DNA of 12,965 nt, from assembly GCA_904501975.1 (NCBI GenBank), contig CAJGCZ010000049.1:1-12965 (forward strand), written 5' to 3'. Positions 1 to 5,823 of the stretch are shown in pieces. Every line of letters starts with the position of its first letter. Position 1 is the first letter of the stretch. The position numbers and the translations under genes were made by a program. The notes beneath the pieces are model-generated. The model was not told the DNA's origin, ran no database searches, and saw only the letters and a program-made list of their open reading frames with translations. This DNA is from an uncultured Akkermansia sp. Lineage in GTDB: Bacteria; Verrucomicrobiota; Verrucomicrobiia; Verrucomicrobiales; Akkermansiaceae.

Positions 1-697
1 ATGCGTTGATTTCAACGGAGGGCTGCACGGTCTGCTCGCAGGTGTTAACCTGGGCATCTTCCTCAGCTTGGACAGAGGAAACTTTTTCGATTTGATTAGC
101 TTTCATCGCTTTAGATTGGTTTGAGTTTGTGGCAGCAGAGCAACCGAATTCAGCTTCAGCAGAGGGCTCCCCCTCAGCTGCGGCAGGAAGGTTAACACCT
201 TCGGACTTGTTCTCAGACGTATTGCTGAAAGTTGACACGGGGCTGCCGGAAGCAACCTCGGGAGTACAGCCATTGGAAGATTGGGGCTGTACGCTAGGTG
301 CGGAAGCGGGCTTCTGCACCTCTTCCTCACTCGGGGTGAGGGCGGGATTTGAATCAGTTGTCATGTTCTGAACAAAGTTAGATTCGGTAGAAATAAGAGT
401 CCTACCAGCTCTTGCTTCACATGAAGCGGTGATACCTTGCCCGGTGGGCGCGACTACGAGTTTGCAGTCGTGAGAACCTGCTTGCTCGTGGGAATGCTGC
501 CCAGCCGGAGCTTCGGCACCAATCTCGCCGATGGCGAGCCTATCGGTGGCTTCGGTAGACATAGTGGACTGCCTACTTTCTGCCGGGGTGGGCTCAATGC
601 TAAGCCCGGATTCATCTTGCTGTGCTGCGTGAGATTCAGCACAGCTTGAGGAAAATTGTCGTGCAGCCTGAGGCTGCTCTGGGGAGAACTCGTTCAT
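1..697 (-). CDS. Partial: N-terminus of a disordered Ser/Glu/Ala/Pro-rich protein
   Basis: An open frame starts at the ATG at 697-695 (MNEFSPEQPQAARQ...) and stays open for 232 codons to the left edge, so the 3' end is missing. The visible part is low-complexity: rich in Ser, Glu, Ala, Pro, Thr and Gln, with about six scattered Cys and almost no hydrophobic stretches. No signal peptide, membrane segment or known domain is visible. This looks like a long disordered N-terminal region, with any folded domain lying outside the window. It begins 22 bp after the stop of the glycosyltransferase gene, on the same strand, so co-transcription is likely. No Shine-Dalgarno is visible before the ATG. Later in-frame ATGs near codons 46 and 110 are possible alternative starts. 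Function unknown. The uninterrupted 232 codons are the main evidence that it is coding. Confidence 0.62.
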   Translation of the reverse strand, partial: MNEFSPEQPQAARQFSSSCAESHAAQQDESGLSIEPTPAESRQSTMSTEATDRLAIGEIGAEAPAGQHSHEQAGSHDCKLVVAPTGQGITASCEARAGRTLISTESNFVQNMTTDSNPALTPSEEEVQKPASAPSVQPQSSNGCTPEVASGSPVSTFSNTSENKSEGVNLPAAAEGEPSAEAEFGCSAATNSNQSKAMKANQIEKVSSVQAEEDAQVNTCEQTVQPSVEINA

Positions 698-719
698 GAC
701 CGTAGTGCGAGCGTCAAAA

Positions 720-2213
720 TCAGAGAACAATCCAAGGGGAATCCTCAAACACAGGCGGCTGCTCGGCCTTGTGCATGAACCAGCATCTGGGGGAGATGAC
801 CTTGCGAGGCTTACCCAGCCACGCAGCCCACCAAGAAAGAGCCGAGTTGGAGATAATCAGCTCCTGCATGGCGGTCATGTGGTGCAGCTGTTCGCAAGGC
901 TTGCTCTGGTCAACGCGGAAAGAGTACTGAGCGAACTCGGGAAACTCAACCAGCATGGCCATGGCTTCGCAAGGCTTATCGCTGAACACCACCACCTCGC
1001 GGATGTCTTTCGACAAACTTGCAGCCGCCTTTTGCAGGAACAGAGCCGTACTCAGGCGATACTTGCTGTACTTGTACGGATCGTTGCCGATGGTGATGTG
1101 GATGCCGACCGTGCCGGGAGTTTTATCAACAGCGGTGAGCGGGGCAAAGAGGTGGCGAATAATCGGCTCAATCTCGGCAAAGTAGTTGCCGCTCTGGAAA
1201 TAGCCACACAGGCCACCGCTGGTCACCGTTTCAGGGATAGGCGTGTACAGGTAAGATTCCTCCTCATAAGCCAGAGCATCGTTAGCACCACAAAGCGTAC
1301 TCGGCAGAGCGTTCATACCAAGAGCAGCATGAAGTTCTCGCGTCTCCTCGCTGTACGCCCAGGGTATGCGGCAATCCACATTGATACGGCGAGAGTGAGC
1401 CACTACCGCTGCGATGGTGAACAGGATGTCGCCAAGCTGCATGCCCGGGATAAAATACGGGGAGATGTGAAGTGCGTTGTGCATATTCGTGCCTTTAGCG
1501 GAGTTCCTGAAGTTCATGGAGAGGTTTTCCATTTTGCCCTCCAAAGTACTTTCTTGCTCTGCCCTGTCAGAATCCGTCACCTTTTTTGCAGAAGAAGTGA
1601 AAAAGTTGACGATGGGCAGATTGCACAGCCCGGCAAGAATGCCACTGCGTTTACGTTCCGGCTTGGAGCCGCTGTCTGTGATGGTCGCTGTCTTCATAGC
1701 TTTATCTTTCTTAGTTGTTGTGGGCATGTGCTGCCCCCTGTCTATATCAGCAGGTGAGAAAAGCGAATCTTGGCACTTTTTCCTGCCTGAGCTGCGATTT
1801 TCATTGCCCTGCCATACACACATATGGAATGTCGGGAGCAAAAAAGTCCGCTTGCTCGGAAGATTTTTTGATTTTTTTGAGAAAATCATGGCTTCTTCAC
1901 CATCTTTCTCGAAAAAGTCAGGACGAAGTGGCTGAGATTTCCGATTTTTGATGGAGAAACTTTGTCCCCTCATTCCGGTAACACAGGCTTTTTCCGAAAG
2001 TCCGAGAAGAAAATCGGAAAAATCTGACTTTTTCGTGCTGTTGATGATGTCGTTCATGATGTCTTCAAAACGGTCACTCGTATCACTTGCCAAAAACAGT
2101 CCAACTTTTTTTGAAAAAACTTTCGAAGCTTCTCCGGCGGGCTGCATTTCTGCAGCTCTGGCGAGCCGAAGCCCCCGGAAAAAGCGCATTGTTACTGTGT
2201 TGTTTTGTTTCAT
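720..2213 (-). CDS. GT11-family glycosyltransferase (alpha-1,2-fucosyltransferase-like) with long N-terminal extension
   Basis: Residues about 244-497 resemble the GT11 fold, which transfers fucose from GDP-fucose to the 2-OH of galactose in surface glycans. Visible landmarks: GMQLGDILFTIAAVVA (257-272) where the family has GGLGNQLFQYA; GYFQSGNYFAEI (337-348); VVFSDK (408-413); and the signature IISNSALSWWAAWLG (453-467) followed by VISPRCWF (472-479). The usual HxRRGDY motif is HITIGND (372-378), so both arginines are missing. Donor use is therefore doubtful. Residues 1-162 are Lys/Phe/Ser-rich, repetitive and unlike the family. Residues 163-243 look like a linker. The true start may be the ATG at 1727, preceded by AGGGGG at a 6 nt spacing, which gives 335 aa. 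The long start is listed because the frame is open throughout. Plausible role: modification of a cell-surface or element-encoded glycan. Family call fairly firm, activity and start uncertain. Confidence 0.7.
   Translation of the reverse strand: MKQNNTVTMRFFRGLRLARAAEMQPAGEASKVFSKKVGLFLASDTSDRFEDIMNDIINSTKKSDFSDFLLGLSEKACVTGMRGQSFSIKNRKSQPLRPDFFEKDGEEAMIFSKKSKNLPSKRTFLLPTFHMCVWQGNENRSSGRKKCQDSLFSPADIDRGQHMPTTTKKDKAMKTATITDSGSKPERKRSGILAGLCNLPIVNFFTSSAKKVTDSDRAEQESTLEGKMENLSMNFRNSAKGTNMHNALHISPYFIPGMQLGDILFTIAAVVAHSRRINVDCRIPWAYSEETRELHAALGMNALPSTLCGANDALAYEEESYLYTPIPETVTSGGLCGYFQSGNYFAEIEPIIRHLFAPLTAVDKTPGTVGIHITIGNDPYKYSKYRLSTALFLQKAAASLSKDIREVVVFSDKPCEAMAMLVEFPEFAQYSFRVDQSKPCEQLHHMTAMQELIISNSALSWWAAWLGKPRKVISPRCWFMHKAEQPPVFEDSPWIVL
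1734..1746 (-). promoter_or_regulatory. Candidate RBS and -10-like box for an internal start of the glycosyltransferase gene
   Basis: On the minus strand TATAGA (1746-1741) is followed directly by CAGGGGG (AGGGGG at 1739-1734) and then 6 nt before ATG 1727. The AGGGGG is the only Shine-Dalgarno-like sequence I found just upstream of a minus-strand start, and it supports a 335-residue product beginning MPTTTKKDKA. The TATAGA box has no good -35 partner and would leave a very short leader, so the promoter reading is weak. Confidence 0.35.
1968..2022 (-). repeat. Copy 3 of the palindrome-plus-box element, inside the N-terminal part of the glycosyltransferase ORF
   Basis: Read on the minus strand, a 9 bp perfect inverted repeat TTTTTCCGA / TCGGAAAAA (2022-2014 and 1997-1989, 16 nt between) is followed at once by GCCTGTGTTACCGGAATGAGG (1988-1968, written in the order of the strand). 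That box equals the plus-strand box at 12410-12429 except for one extra C. A second, shorter pairing (CCGA/TCGG) is nested in the hairpin. It overlaps an open frame, so it is either a coincidence within coding sequence or evidence that 1728-2213 is really a regulatory region. Confidence 0.45.
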
Positions 2214-2247
2214 GGCGTATGATGTCTTCGTTCATCTAATCACCTGA

Positions 2248-2310
2248 GGAGGTCTGCTGTCCTGAAAAAGTTGCTTTTGACGGAAGAAACTTGCAGGACT
2301 CGCACCCTCC
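2248..2310 (-). other. 63 bp imperfect palindrome beyond the recombinase operon (structured RNA or recombination site)
   Basis: The 147 bp gap between the HTH gene and the glycosyltransferase ORF holds a long imperfect inverted repeat. Read on the minus strand its paired blocks are GGAGG, TGC, GTCCTG, AAGTT, then a 15 nt loop, then AACTT, CAGGAC, GCA, CCTCC. This gives 19 paired bases interrupted by small, nearly symmetric internal loops. There is no following U-tract, so it is not a standard terminator. Candidate roles are a structured RNA leader or trailer, or an attachment site for the adjacent large serine recombinase, whose sites are imperfect palindromes of about 50 bp. The pairing is directly visible, the role is inference. 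Nothing else recognisable was found in this gap. Confidence 0.5.
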
Positions 2311-2360
2311 ATACCTATTACTTCCCCTGAGCTGAAAATTTTTCCGGTTGAAATTTGAAT

Positions 2361-2786
2361 TTATTTTGTTTCAAAGAGGATTTTTTCGATTTCTTCCGGA
2401 GATTGGTTCAGCATAGCAAGCAATTCGCTGATGAGTTTCCGGCTTACCCCTATCATTTTGGCAAAAGCTGCGGGCGAAGCGAACTCCCCTGTACCGAGGA
2501 TCTGCTCAAGCAGGATGGCATTGGCCATGCGTATCGCTCGGGTGGTAGGGATAGCTCCTTTATGCGCTGCCTTATCAGCCAACTCATCCCCTAGGGTACG
2601 CTGGCGAATGTGCTTAAGCGAGCCTCGGGAGTCTGTATGAATACGCAGGGGAACCGAAGCATCCCAGCCTTGCGTGGTACTTATCGTGACGGGTGTACTC
2701 AGCTCGGACAAGTGTTCCAACGGGTTATCGCGCTGCGGGAATACCGAGGATTTGACGAATGCAGTGCTGAATGATTTAGTGCTCAT
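2361..2786 (-). CDS. Small helix-turn-helix protein coupled to the serine recombinase
   Basis: A 141-residue protein. Residues about 85-135 form a helical region with a clear helix-turn-helix: LLEQILGTGEFASPAAFAKM then IGVSRKLISELLAMLNQSPEE. This has the same layout as small HTH proteins I know from downstream of serine recombinases in Proteobacteria (ALA..I..LI..G.......A...GVSRARVTQ.LNLL.LAP.IQE.IL). The first 80 residues are polar and have no recognisable domain. Its ATG overlaps the recombinase stop in an ATGA, so it is translationally coupled. It may regulate the operon, for instance through the inverted repeat downstream of the promoter at 5496-5523, or assist recombination directionality. 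Both roles are inferences. It is the last gene of the module. Confidence 0.75.
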   Translation of the reverse strand: MSTKSFSTAFVKSSVFPQRDNPLEHLSELSTPVTISTTQGWDASVPLRIHTDSRGSLKHIRQRTLGDELADKAAHKGAIPTTRAIRMANAILLEQILGTGEFASPAAFAKMIGVSRKLISELLAMLNQSPEEIEKILFETK

Positions 2787-4060
2787 GTGAGGGATTGATA
2801 CTTGAAGTCGAGTTTCTCATTTTGCCAGTCGAAAGAAATAGCGGTGAAAACATTGCGGTAGATGGCCTGCATCTCCTCCGGCGTGCCGTACTCCAGCAGA
2901 TGCTCCATATTGAACACGCAATCGGAAATCTTGCCACCAGGCACTTTGGGTAACTTGGTAATAAGAGCGGCTATGAAGTCCGGGTTATTGCGTAACGTAG
3001 TCAGTTGCTTGTTGACGAATGTTTCAATCTCTACTGCGTTGATGTGTGGACATTCGCAGGAGTCGCTGCCCATCACCTTGCGGGTGGCGCAGGAATAGTA
3101 GCGGTAAGTGACGCCATCCTTGATGGTGTAGCTACCGCGCATCTTTTTGCCACATGTAGCGCAGATGAGGATTCCCGCGAGCGGGTATACAGGTTTGCTG
3201 CGCTTAGGTTTAGTGCGTTCTTTCATTTCTTTACCACGCTTATCCAATCGCTTCTGTACTTTAGCCCAGAGATCGCGACTTACAATGCCCTTGTGTTGGC
3301 CATCGTACAATACGTCATCAGAGGGGATATAACCCGCATAGATGGGGTTACGCAGAGCCCGGTTTACTTCCTTGTGCGTCCACTTGGCGGCTTCACCCGT
3401 GCGCTTGTTGCGTAAAAGCCCCTCCTTGTTCAGGATATTGGCCACCTCTATGCAACTATAGCCCCGGTTGTATTCATCAAACATCCGCATGATGATGAGT
3501 GCTTTATCAGGCACAATGCTCAGCTTACCCTCAATGCGCTTATAGCCAAATGGAGGAGCCCCAAAGAGGTAAAGCCCTTTGCGTCGGCAAGCTTCAGCTT
3601 TTTCGCGTGTACGCTCGGCAATCATCTCTCGCTCCATTTCCGCGAATACGCCTAGCAGGTTGCGCATGCCACGCCCCAGGTATGAGCCTGAATCAAACGG
3701 CTCTGTGGCGCTGGCCACTTCAACGCCGTTCTTTTCCAAGGTATCGAGCATGTTCAGGAAGTCTCGCTGGTTACGCGCCAGGCGATCCAGTTTGAACACG
3801 ATAACCATATCGAACTTTTTGCGGCGAGCTGCATCCAGCATTTGATTGAGAGCCGGACGCTGGGCTGTACCACCACTGATGCCGGCATCGGAAAAGGTCT
3901 GCACATGCACCCAACCGTCCGACTCGTGCAACTCAATGAATGTTTTGCAGCGGTCTTCCTGAGCATCAAGGGAGTTGTACTGTTGTTCCAAGCCCTTAAC
4001 GGTGGATTTACGCACATAGATGGCGCAGCGTATGGTGTCTGACTTGCGTTTTGTTTTCAT
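2783..4060 (-). CDS. Large serine recombinase / integrase
   Basis: A 425-residue site-specific recombinase of the large serine type, which cuts both DNA partners through a 5'-phosphoserine and exchanges strands by subunit rotation. The resolvase N-terminal domain (about 10-155) carries the catalytic serine in YVRKST (S19), the NSLDAQ motif (29-34), SDAGISGGTAQRP with R68, and KLDRLAR (90-96), then EMEREMIAERT. The recombinase domain follows (about 165-275: GAPPFGYKR, ALRNPIYAGYI). A zinc ribbon has Cys at 300, 303, 324 and 335/337. The C-terminus is short, so a long coiled-coil insert is absent. All expected catalytic residues are present, so it should be active. It overlaps both neighbours by ATGA. 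It probably integrates or excises the element that carries this cluster. Confidence 0.96.
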   Translation of the reverse strand: MKTKRKSDTIRCAIYVRKSTVKGLEQQYNSLDAQEDRCKTFIELHESDGWVHVQTFSDAGISGGTAQRPALNQMLDAARRKKFDMVIVFKLDRLARNQRDFLNMLDTLEKNGVEVASATEPFDSGSYLGRGMRNLLGVFAEMEREMIAERTREKAEACRRKGLYLFGAPPFGYKRIEGKLSIVPDKALIIMRMFDEYNRGYSCIEVANILNKEGLLRNKRTGEAAKWTHKEVNRALRNPIYAGYIPSDDVLYDGQHKGIVSRDLWAKVQKRLDKRGKEMKERTKPKRSKPVYPLAGILICATCGKKMRGSYTIKDGVTYRYYSCATRKVMGSDSCECPHINAVEIETFVNKQLTTLRNNPDFIAALITKLPKVPGGKISDCVFNMEHLLEYGTPEEMQAIYRNVFTAISFDWQNEKLDFKYQSLT

Positions 4061-4512
4061 ACTCGTGATGTGCTAGGGAGTCCGAAGAATCTGTTACCGC
4101 TGACGTAGTAGCCTGCGATTTCCGTGCTGACCTCGGATATGGTTCTGTATTTCTTGCCGTTGTACAGGAAGTGGTCCGGGTATTGAATGACCTCGTAAAG
4201 CGTGCCCTTGTATTTCTTACGAATAACGGTGGGCTTGGAGGATTTTTGGCGCTTGGGCTGTCGAGGGCTGAATGCCCTCGACTTAACCCGGATGAGGGTA
4301 TCATCCGCAATTTCCTCCACACGCTTCATGGCTCGCTCAGAAAGCCCTCCGCTCACCAGCGTATTGATGCGCCATTCGAGCCTACGGCGAATGAAGTCCT
4401 TTCGGTTGGTGTAGCATACCGTCCCGAAGAGGGCTGCCCAGAGCTGTTTGAGTTCATCGGAACTCATGGTAAACAGCTTGAGGATTAACTGGTCTGCGTC
4501 TTCTCTGCTCAT
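4057..4512 (-). CDS. DUF2924 protein of the recombinase module
   Basis: A 151-residue protein beginning MSREDADQLI. This ATG overlaps the stop of the upstream gene (ATGA, 4512-4509). An upstream in-frame ATG at 4614 would only extend into the neighbour's coding sequence and was not used. The N-terminal half has the DUF2924 pattern: SSDELKQLWAALFG, then KDFIRRRLEWRINTLVSGGLS. The C-terminal half has KYKGTLYEVIQ, FLYNGKKYRTISEVSTEIAGYYVSG and FFGLPS. DUF2924 genes are commonly found directly upstream of large serine recombinases. Their biochemical role is not established to my knowledge, and an accessory or directionality role is an inference from context. It overlaps the recombinase start by ATGA. 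Confidence 0.88.
   Translation of the reverse strand: MSREDADQLILKLFTMSSDELKQLWAALFGTVCYTNRKDFIRRRLEWRINTLVSGGLSERAMKRVEEIADDTLIRVKSRAFSPRQPKRQKSSKPTVIRKKYKGTLYEVIQYPDHFLYNGKKYRTISEVSTEIAGYYVSGNRFFGLPSTSRV
4261..4281 (-). repeat. GC-rich 8 bp perfect hairpin inside the DUF2924 gene
   Basis: TCGAGGGC (4261-4268) and GCCCTCGA (4274-4281) form a perfect 8 bp stem with a 5 nt loop. It lies within codons of the linker between the two halves of the DUF2924 protein. It has no U-tract, so it is not a terminator. It could pause ribosomes or attenuate expression of the downstream recombinase, or it could be chance in a Arg/Pro-rich coding stretch. Confidence 0.4.
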
Positions 4513-5447
4513 TTGCGTTTGGAGGGTATGCCGAAGAATGTGGAGCCCGCGATTTGGTAGCCAGCAGCTTCCCAGCTGATATGGGTAAGGGTCGGGTATA
4601 CCTTGCCCTCCCATACGAATTGCTTGTAGTCCTGCATGAGAACCTCGATAGTACGCCCTTTGTAGATGCGAATCAGTTTGGCTCCCGGTGTCATCACGAA
4701 GTTTGCCGGAATATCCTGCGGCTCCGTTTGACCGGGGAGAATCACCTGCATAGCCTTGGCTTTTTTAGGGGTGGTACCGGATTCCAATGCATGTCCGTAT
4801 TGAGTAGGTTCCGGTTCCGTTTCCTCGGCTGCCAGTGCTGGGGCTTCCTCCGGTTCGCAAACTTCTCGTTGAGCCGCTTGTTCACGATCTTCTTCCACTT
4901 GCTGCCAGAGTTCTGCTTCTATCGCCTCGTCAGAAAGCTGTTCCTGTGGGACTTCTTCTAACCACGGGGCAATCGGTTCTGCCGTTTTATCCTCAGCCAC
5001 GACTTTCTTGCTCTTTTTAGCTTTGGTGCTCTTTTTTCCCTTGGCTTTTTTCTTTTCTGCGAAGAACTTAGCTAGTTCTTTTTCTCCCTTGCTTGTAATC
5101 AGCGTAAAAAGTCCTTCATCCAGCAGTTCGGGGAGCGGTTGCTCGATGGAGTCATCGATGGCAAACTCTCCTTTCAGGCTGTGGCTGATATAGGTGACGG
5201 TCTTGTCCTTGGCGGTTACCATCAGGCGCACTTTTGCGCCATCCCGATCGGTGGCGGGGACTATCAATCCCGGCTTATGTGTAGTAGTTTTCATCGTCTT
5301 GATTTTAGTTAAGATGGAGCGAGCGCCTTTCAGATATACCGTTACGGTCAGCAATTCATCACCCTCCCAGATGGCCCAGTACCGAGTCTTGCGATAGCGC
5401 GTTATGCGTATGGTTGCTTTGGCTTTTCTGGTGCATTTCCGACTCAT
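4509..5447 (-). CDS. Multi-domain fusion protein of the recombinase module (YWAI-type N-domain, middle domain, DUF2924-like C-domain)
   Basis: A 312-residue protein and the first gene of the recombinase operon. Residues 1-50 (RITRYRKTRYWAIWEGDELLTVTVYLKGA) resemble a small stand-alone protein often found next to serine recombinases and DUF2924 genes. An internal Met52 begins a second segment (about 52-130), a compact domain with LPELLDEGLFTLITSKGEKELAKFF that may be winged-helix-like or DUF3489-like (weak). Residues 131-235 are a Lys-rich then Glu/Ala/Pro-rich linker. Residues 255-312 (LIRIYKGRTIEVL, FVWEGKVYPTLTHISWEAAGYQIAG, FFGIPSKRK) match the C-terminal half of the DUF2924 protein encoded just downstream. 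It seems to be a fusion of usually separate module proteins. Start chosen as the ATG after the promoter at 5496-5523. Precise role unknown. Confidence 0.8.
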   Translation of the reverse strand: MSRKCTRKAKATIRITRYRKTRYWAIWEGDELLTVTVYLKGARSILTKIKTMKTTTHKPGLIVPATDRDGAKVRLMVTAKDKTVTYISHSLKGEFAIDDSIEQPLPELLDEGLFTLITSKGEKELAKFFAEKKKAKGKKSTKAKKSKKVVAEDKTAEPIAPWLEEVPQEQLSDEAIEAELWQQVEEDREQAAQREVCEPEEAPALAAEETEPEPTQYGHALESGTTPKKAKAMQVILPGQTEPQDIPANFVMTPGAKLIRIYKGRTIEVLMQDYKQFVWEGKVYPTLTHISWEAAGYQIAGSTFFGIPSKRK

Positions 5448-5460
5448 GCTATTTTGTGTA

Positions 5461-5480
5461 ACGCCTTAACTATTAAGCGC
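5461..5480. promoter_or_regulatory. Candidate operator in the leader of the recombinase operon
   Basis: CGCCTTAACTATTAAGCG contains the inverted repeat CTTAA/TTAAG around a 3 bp centre, with outer CGC/GCG arms offset by one base. It lies about 10-30 nt downstream of the predicted start point of the recombinase operon and ahead of ATG 5447. That is a good place for a repressor. The HTH protein at the end of the operon is one possible ligand (inference). Confidence 0.45.
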
Positions 5481-5495
5481 TTTGTCTCTTTGTAA

Positions 5496-5523
5496 AGTAT
5501 AGCACGAGTGGGATAAATGTCTA
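5496..5523 (-). promoter_or_regulatory. Sigma-70-type promoter of the recombinase module
   Basis: On the minus strand TAGACA (5523-5518) and TATACT (5501-5496) are separated by 16 bp. Each matches the consensus hexamer at five of six positions. The predicted transcript starts near 5489 and has a leader of about 40 nt to ATG 5447. No terminator separates it from the small gene ending at 5554, so read-through from the replication-type operon is also possible. Confidence 0.65.
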
Positions 5524-5553
5524 GCTTTTTCTTATCTTTTTACGCATTTATTT

Positions 5554-5793
5554 TCAATCAGTTACATCGTTGAGACGGATGCTTTTCTGACCCGATTTTC
5601 CTCCTTTCTGCAAGCCCGGTAGATGTGCCGAATCCGGGGAAACACACACATCGTTTTCAAGAGCCTGCGGACGAGCAAACACGATGTTCTTATCGTTGAC
5701 CATGCGCTCCACGAGCGGCACAAAGGCATCCGCCAATGAAAGCATGTTGCGACTGAAATCGCGTGGGCGCATTTGCAATACTTGCCGGGACAT
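5554..5793 (-). CDS. Small protein of unknown function, last gene of the replication-type operon
   Basis: A 79-residue protein beginning MSRQVLQMRPRDFSRN. It starts 30 bp after the stop of the ssDNA-binding-like gene on the same strand. The N-terminal half looks helical (DFSRNMLSLADAFVPLVERM) and the C-terminal third is polar and Gly/Lys/Ser-rich. I do not recognise a family. No Shine-Dalgarno sits ahead of it on the minus strand. It is kept because it follows the operon in orientation and spacing and has a plausible composition. It could be the truncated remainder of a longer gene. Confidence 0.5.
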   Translation of the reverse strand: MSRQVLQMRPRDFSRNMLSLADAFVPLVERMVNDKNIVFARPQALENDVCVSPDSAHLPGLQKGGKSGQKSIRLNDVTD

Positions 5794-5823
5794 AACAGAA
5801 AGGAGGTTTCAATGCTTGGGTTA

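Noticed and set aside
696..1757. Plus-strand open frame of 353 codons
   Set aside because: It is antisense to the glycosyltransferase domain, shows no recognisable domain and has no ribosome-binding site. The minus frame carries clear GT11 motifs.
2186..2235. Possible 50-codon minus-strand peptide starting at ATG 2235 (MNEDIIRHET...)
   Set aside because: It runs in a different frame over the N-terminus of the glycosyltransferase ORF, lacks a ribosome-binding site and resembles no known protein.
2290..2310. tRNA T-arm-like sequence (GGTGCGAGTCC on the minus strand)
   Set aside because: The loop lacks TTC, and no acceptor, anticodon or D arm can be built around it. The bases belong to the long imperfect palindrome instead.
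4513..4614. Upstream extension of the DUF2924 gene to ATG 4614
   Set aside because: It would overlap the neighbour's coding sequence by 100 bp with non-family residues. The ATGA overlap at 4512 and the DUF2924 pattern support the shorter protein.
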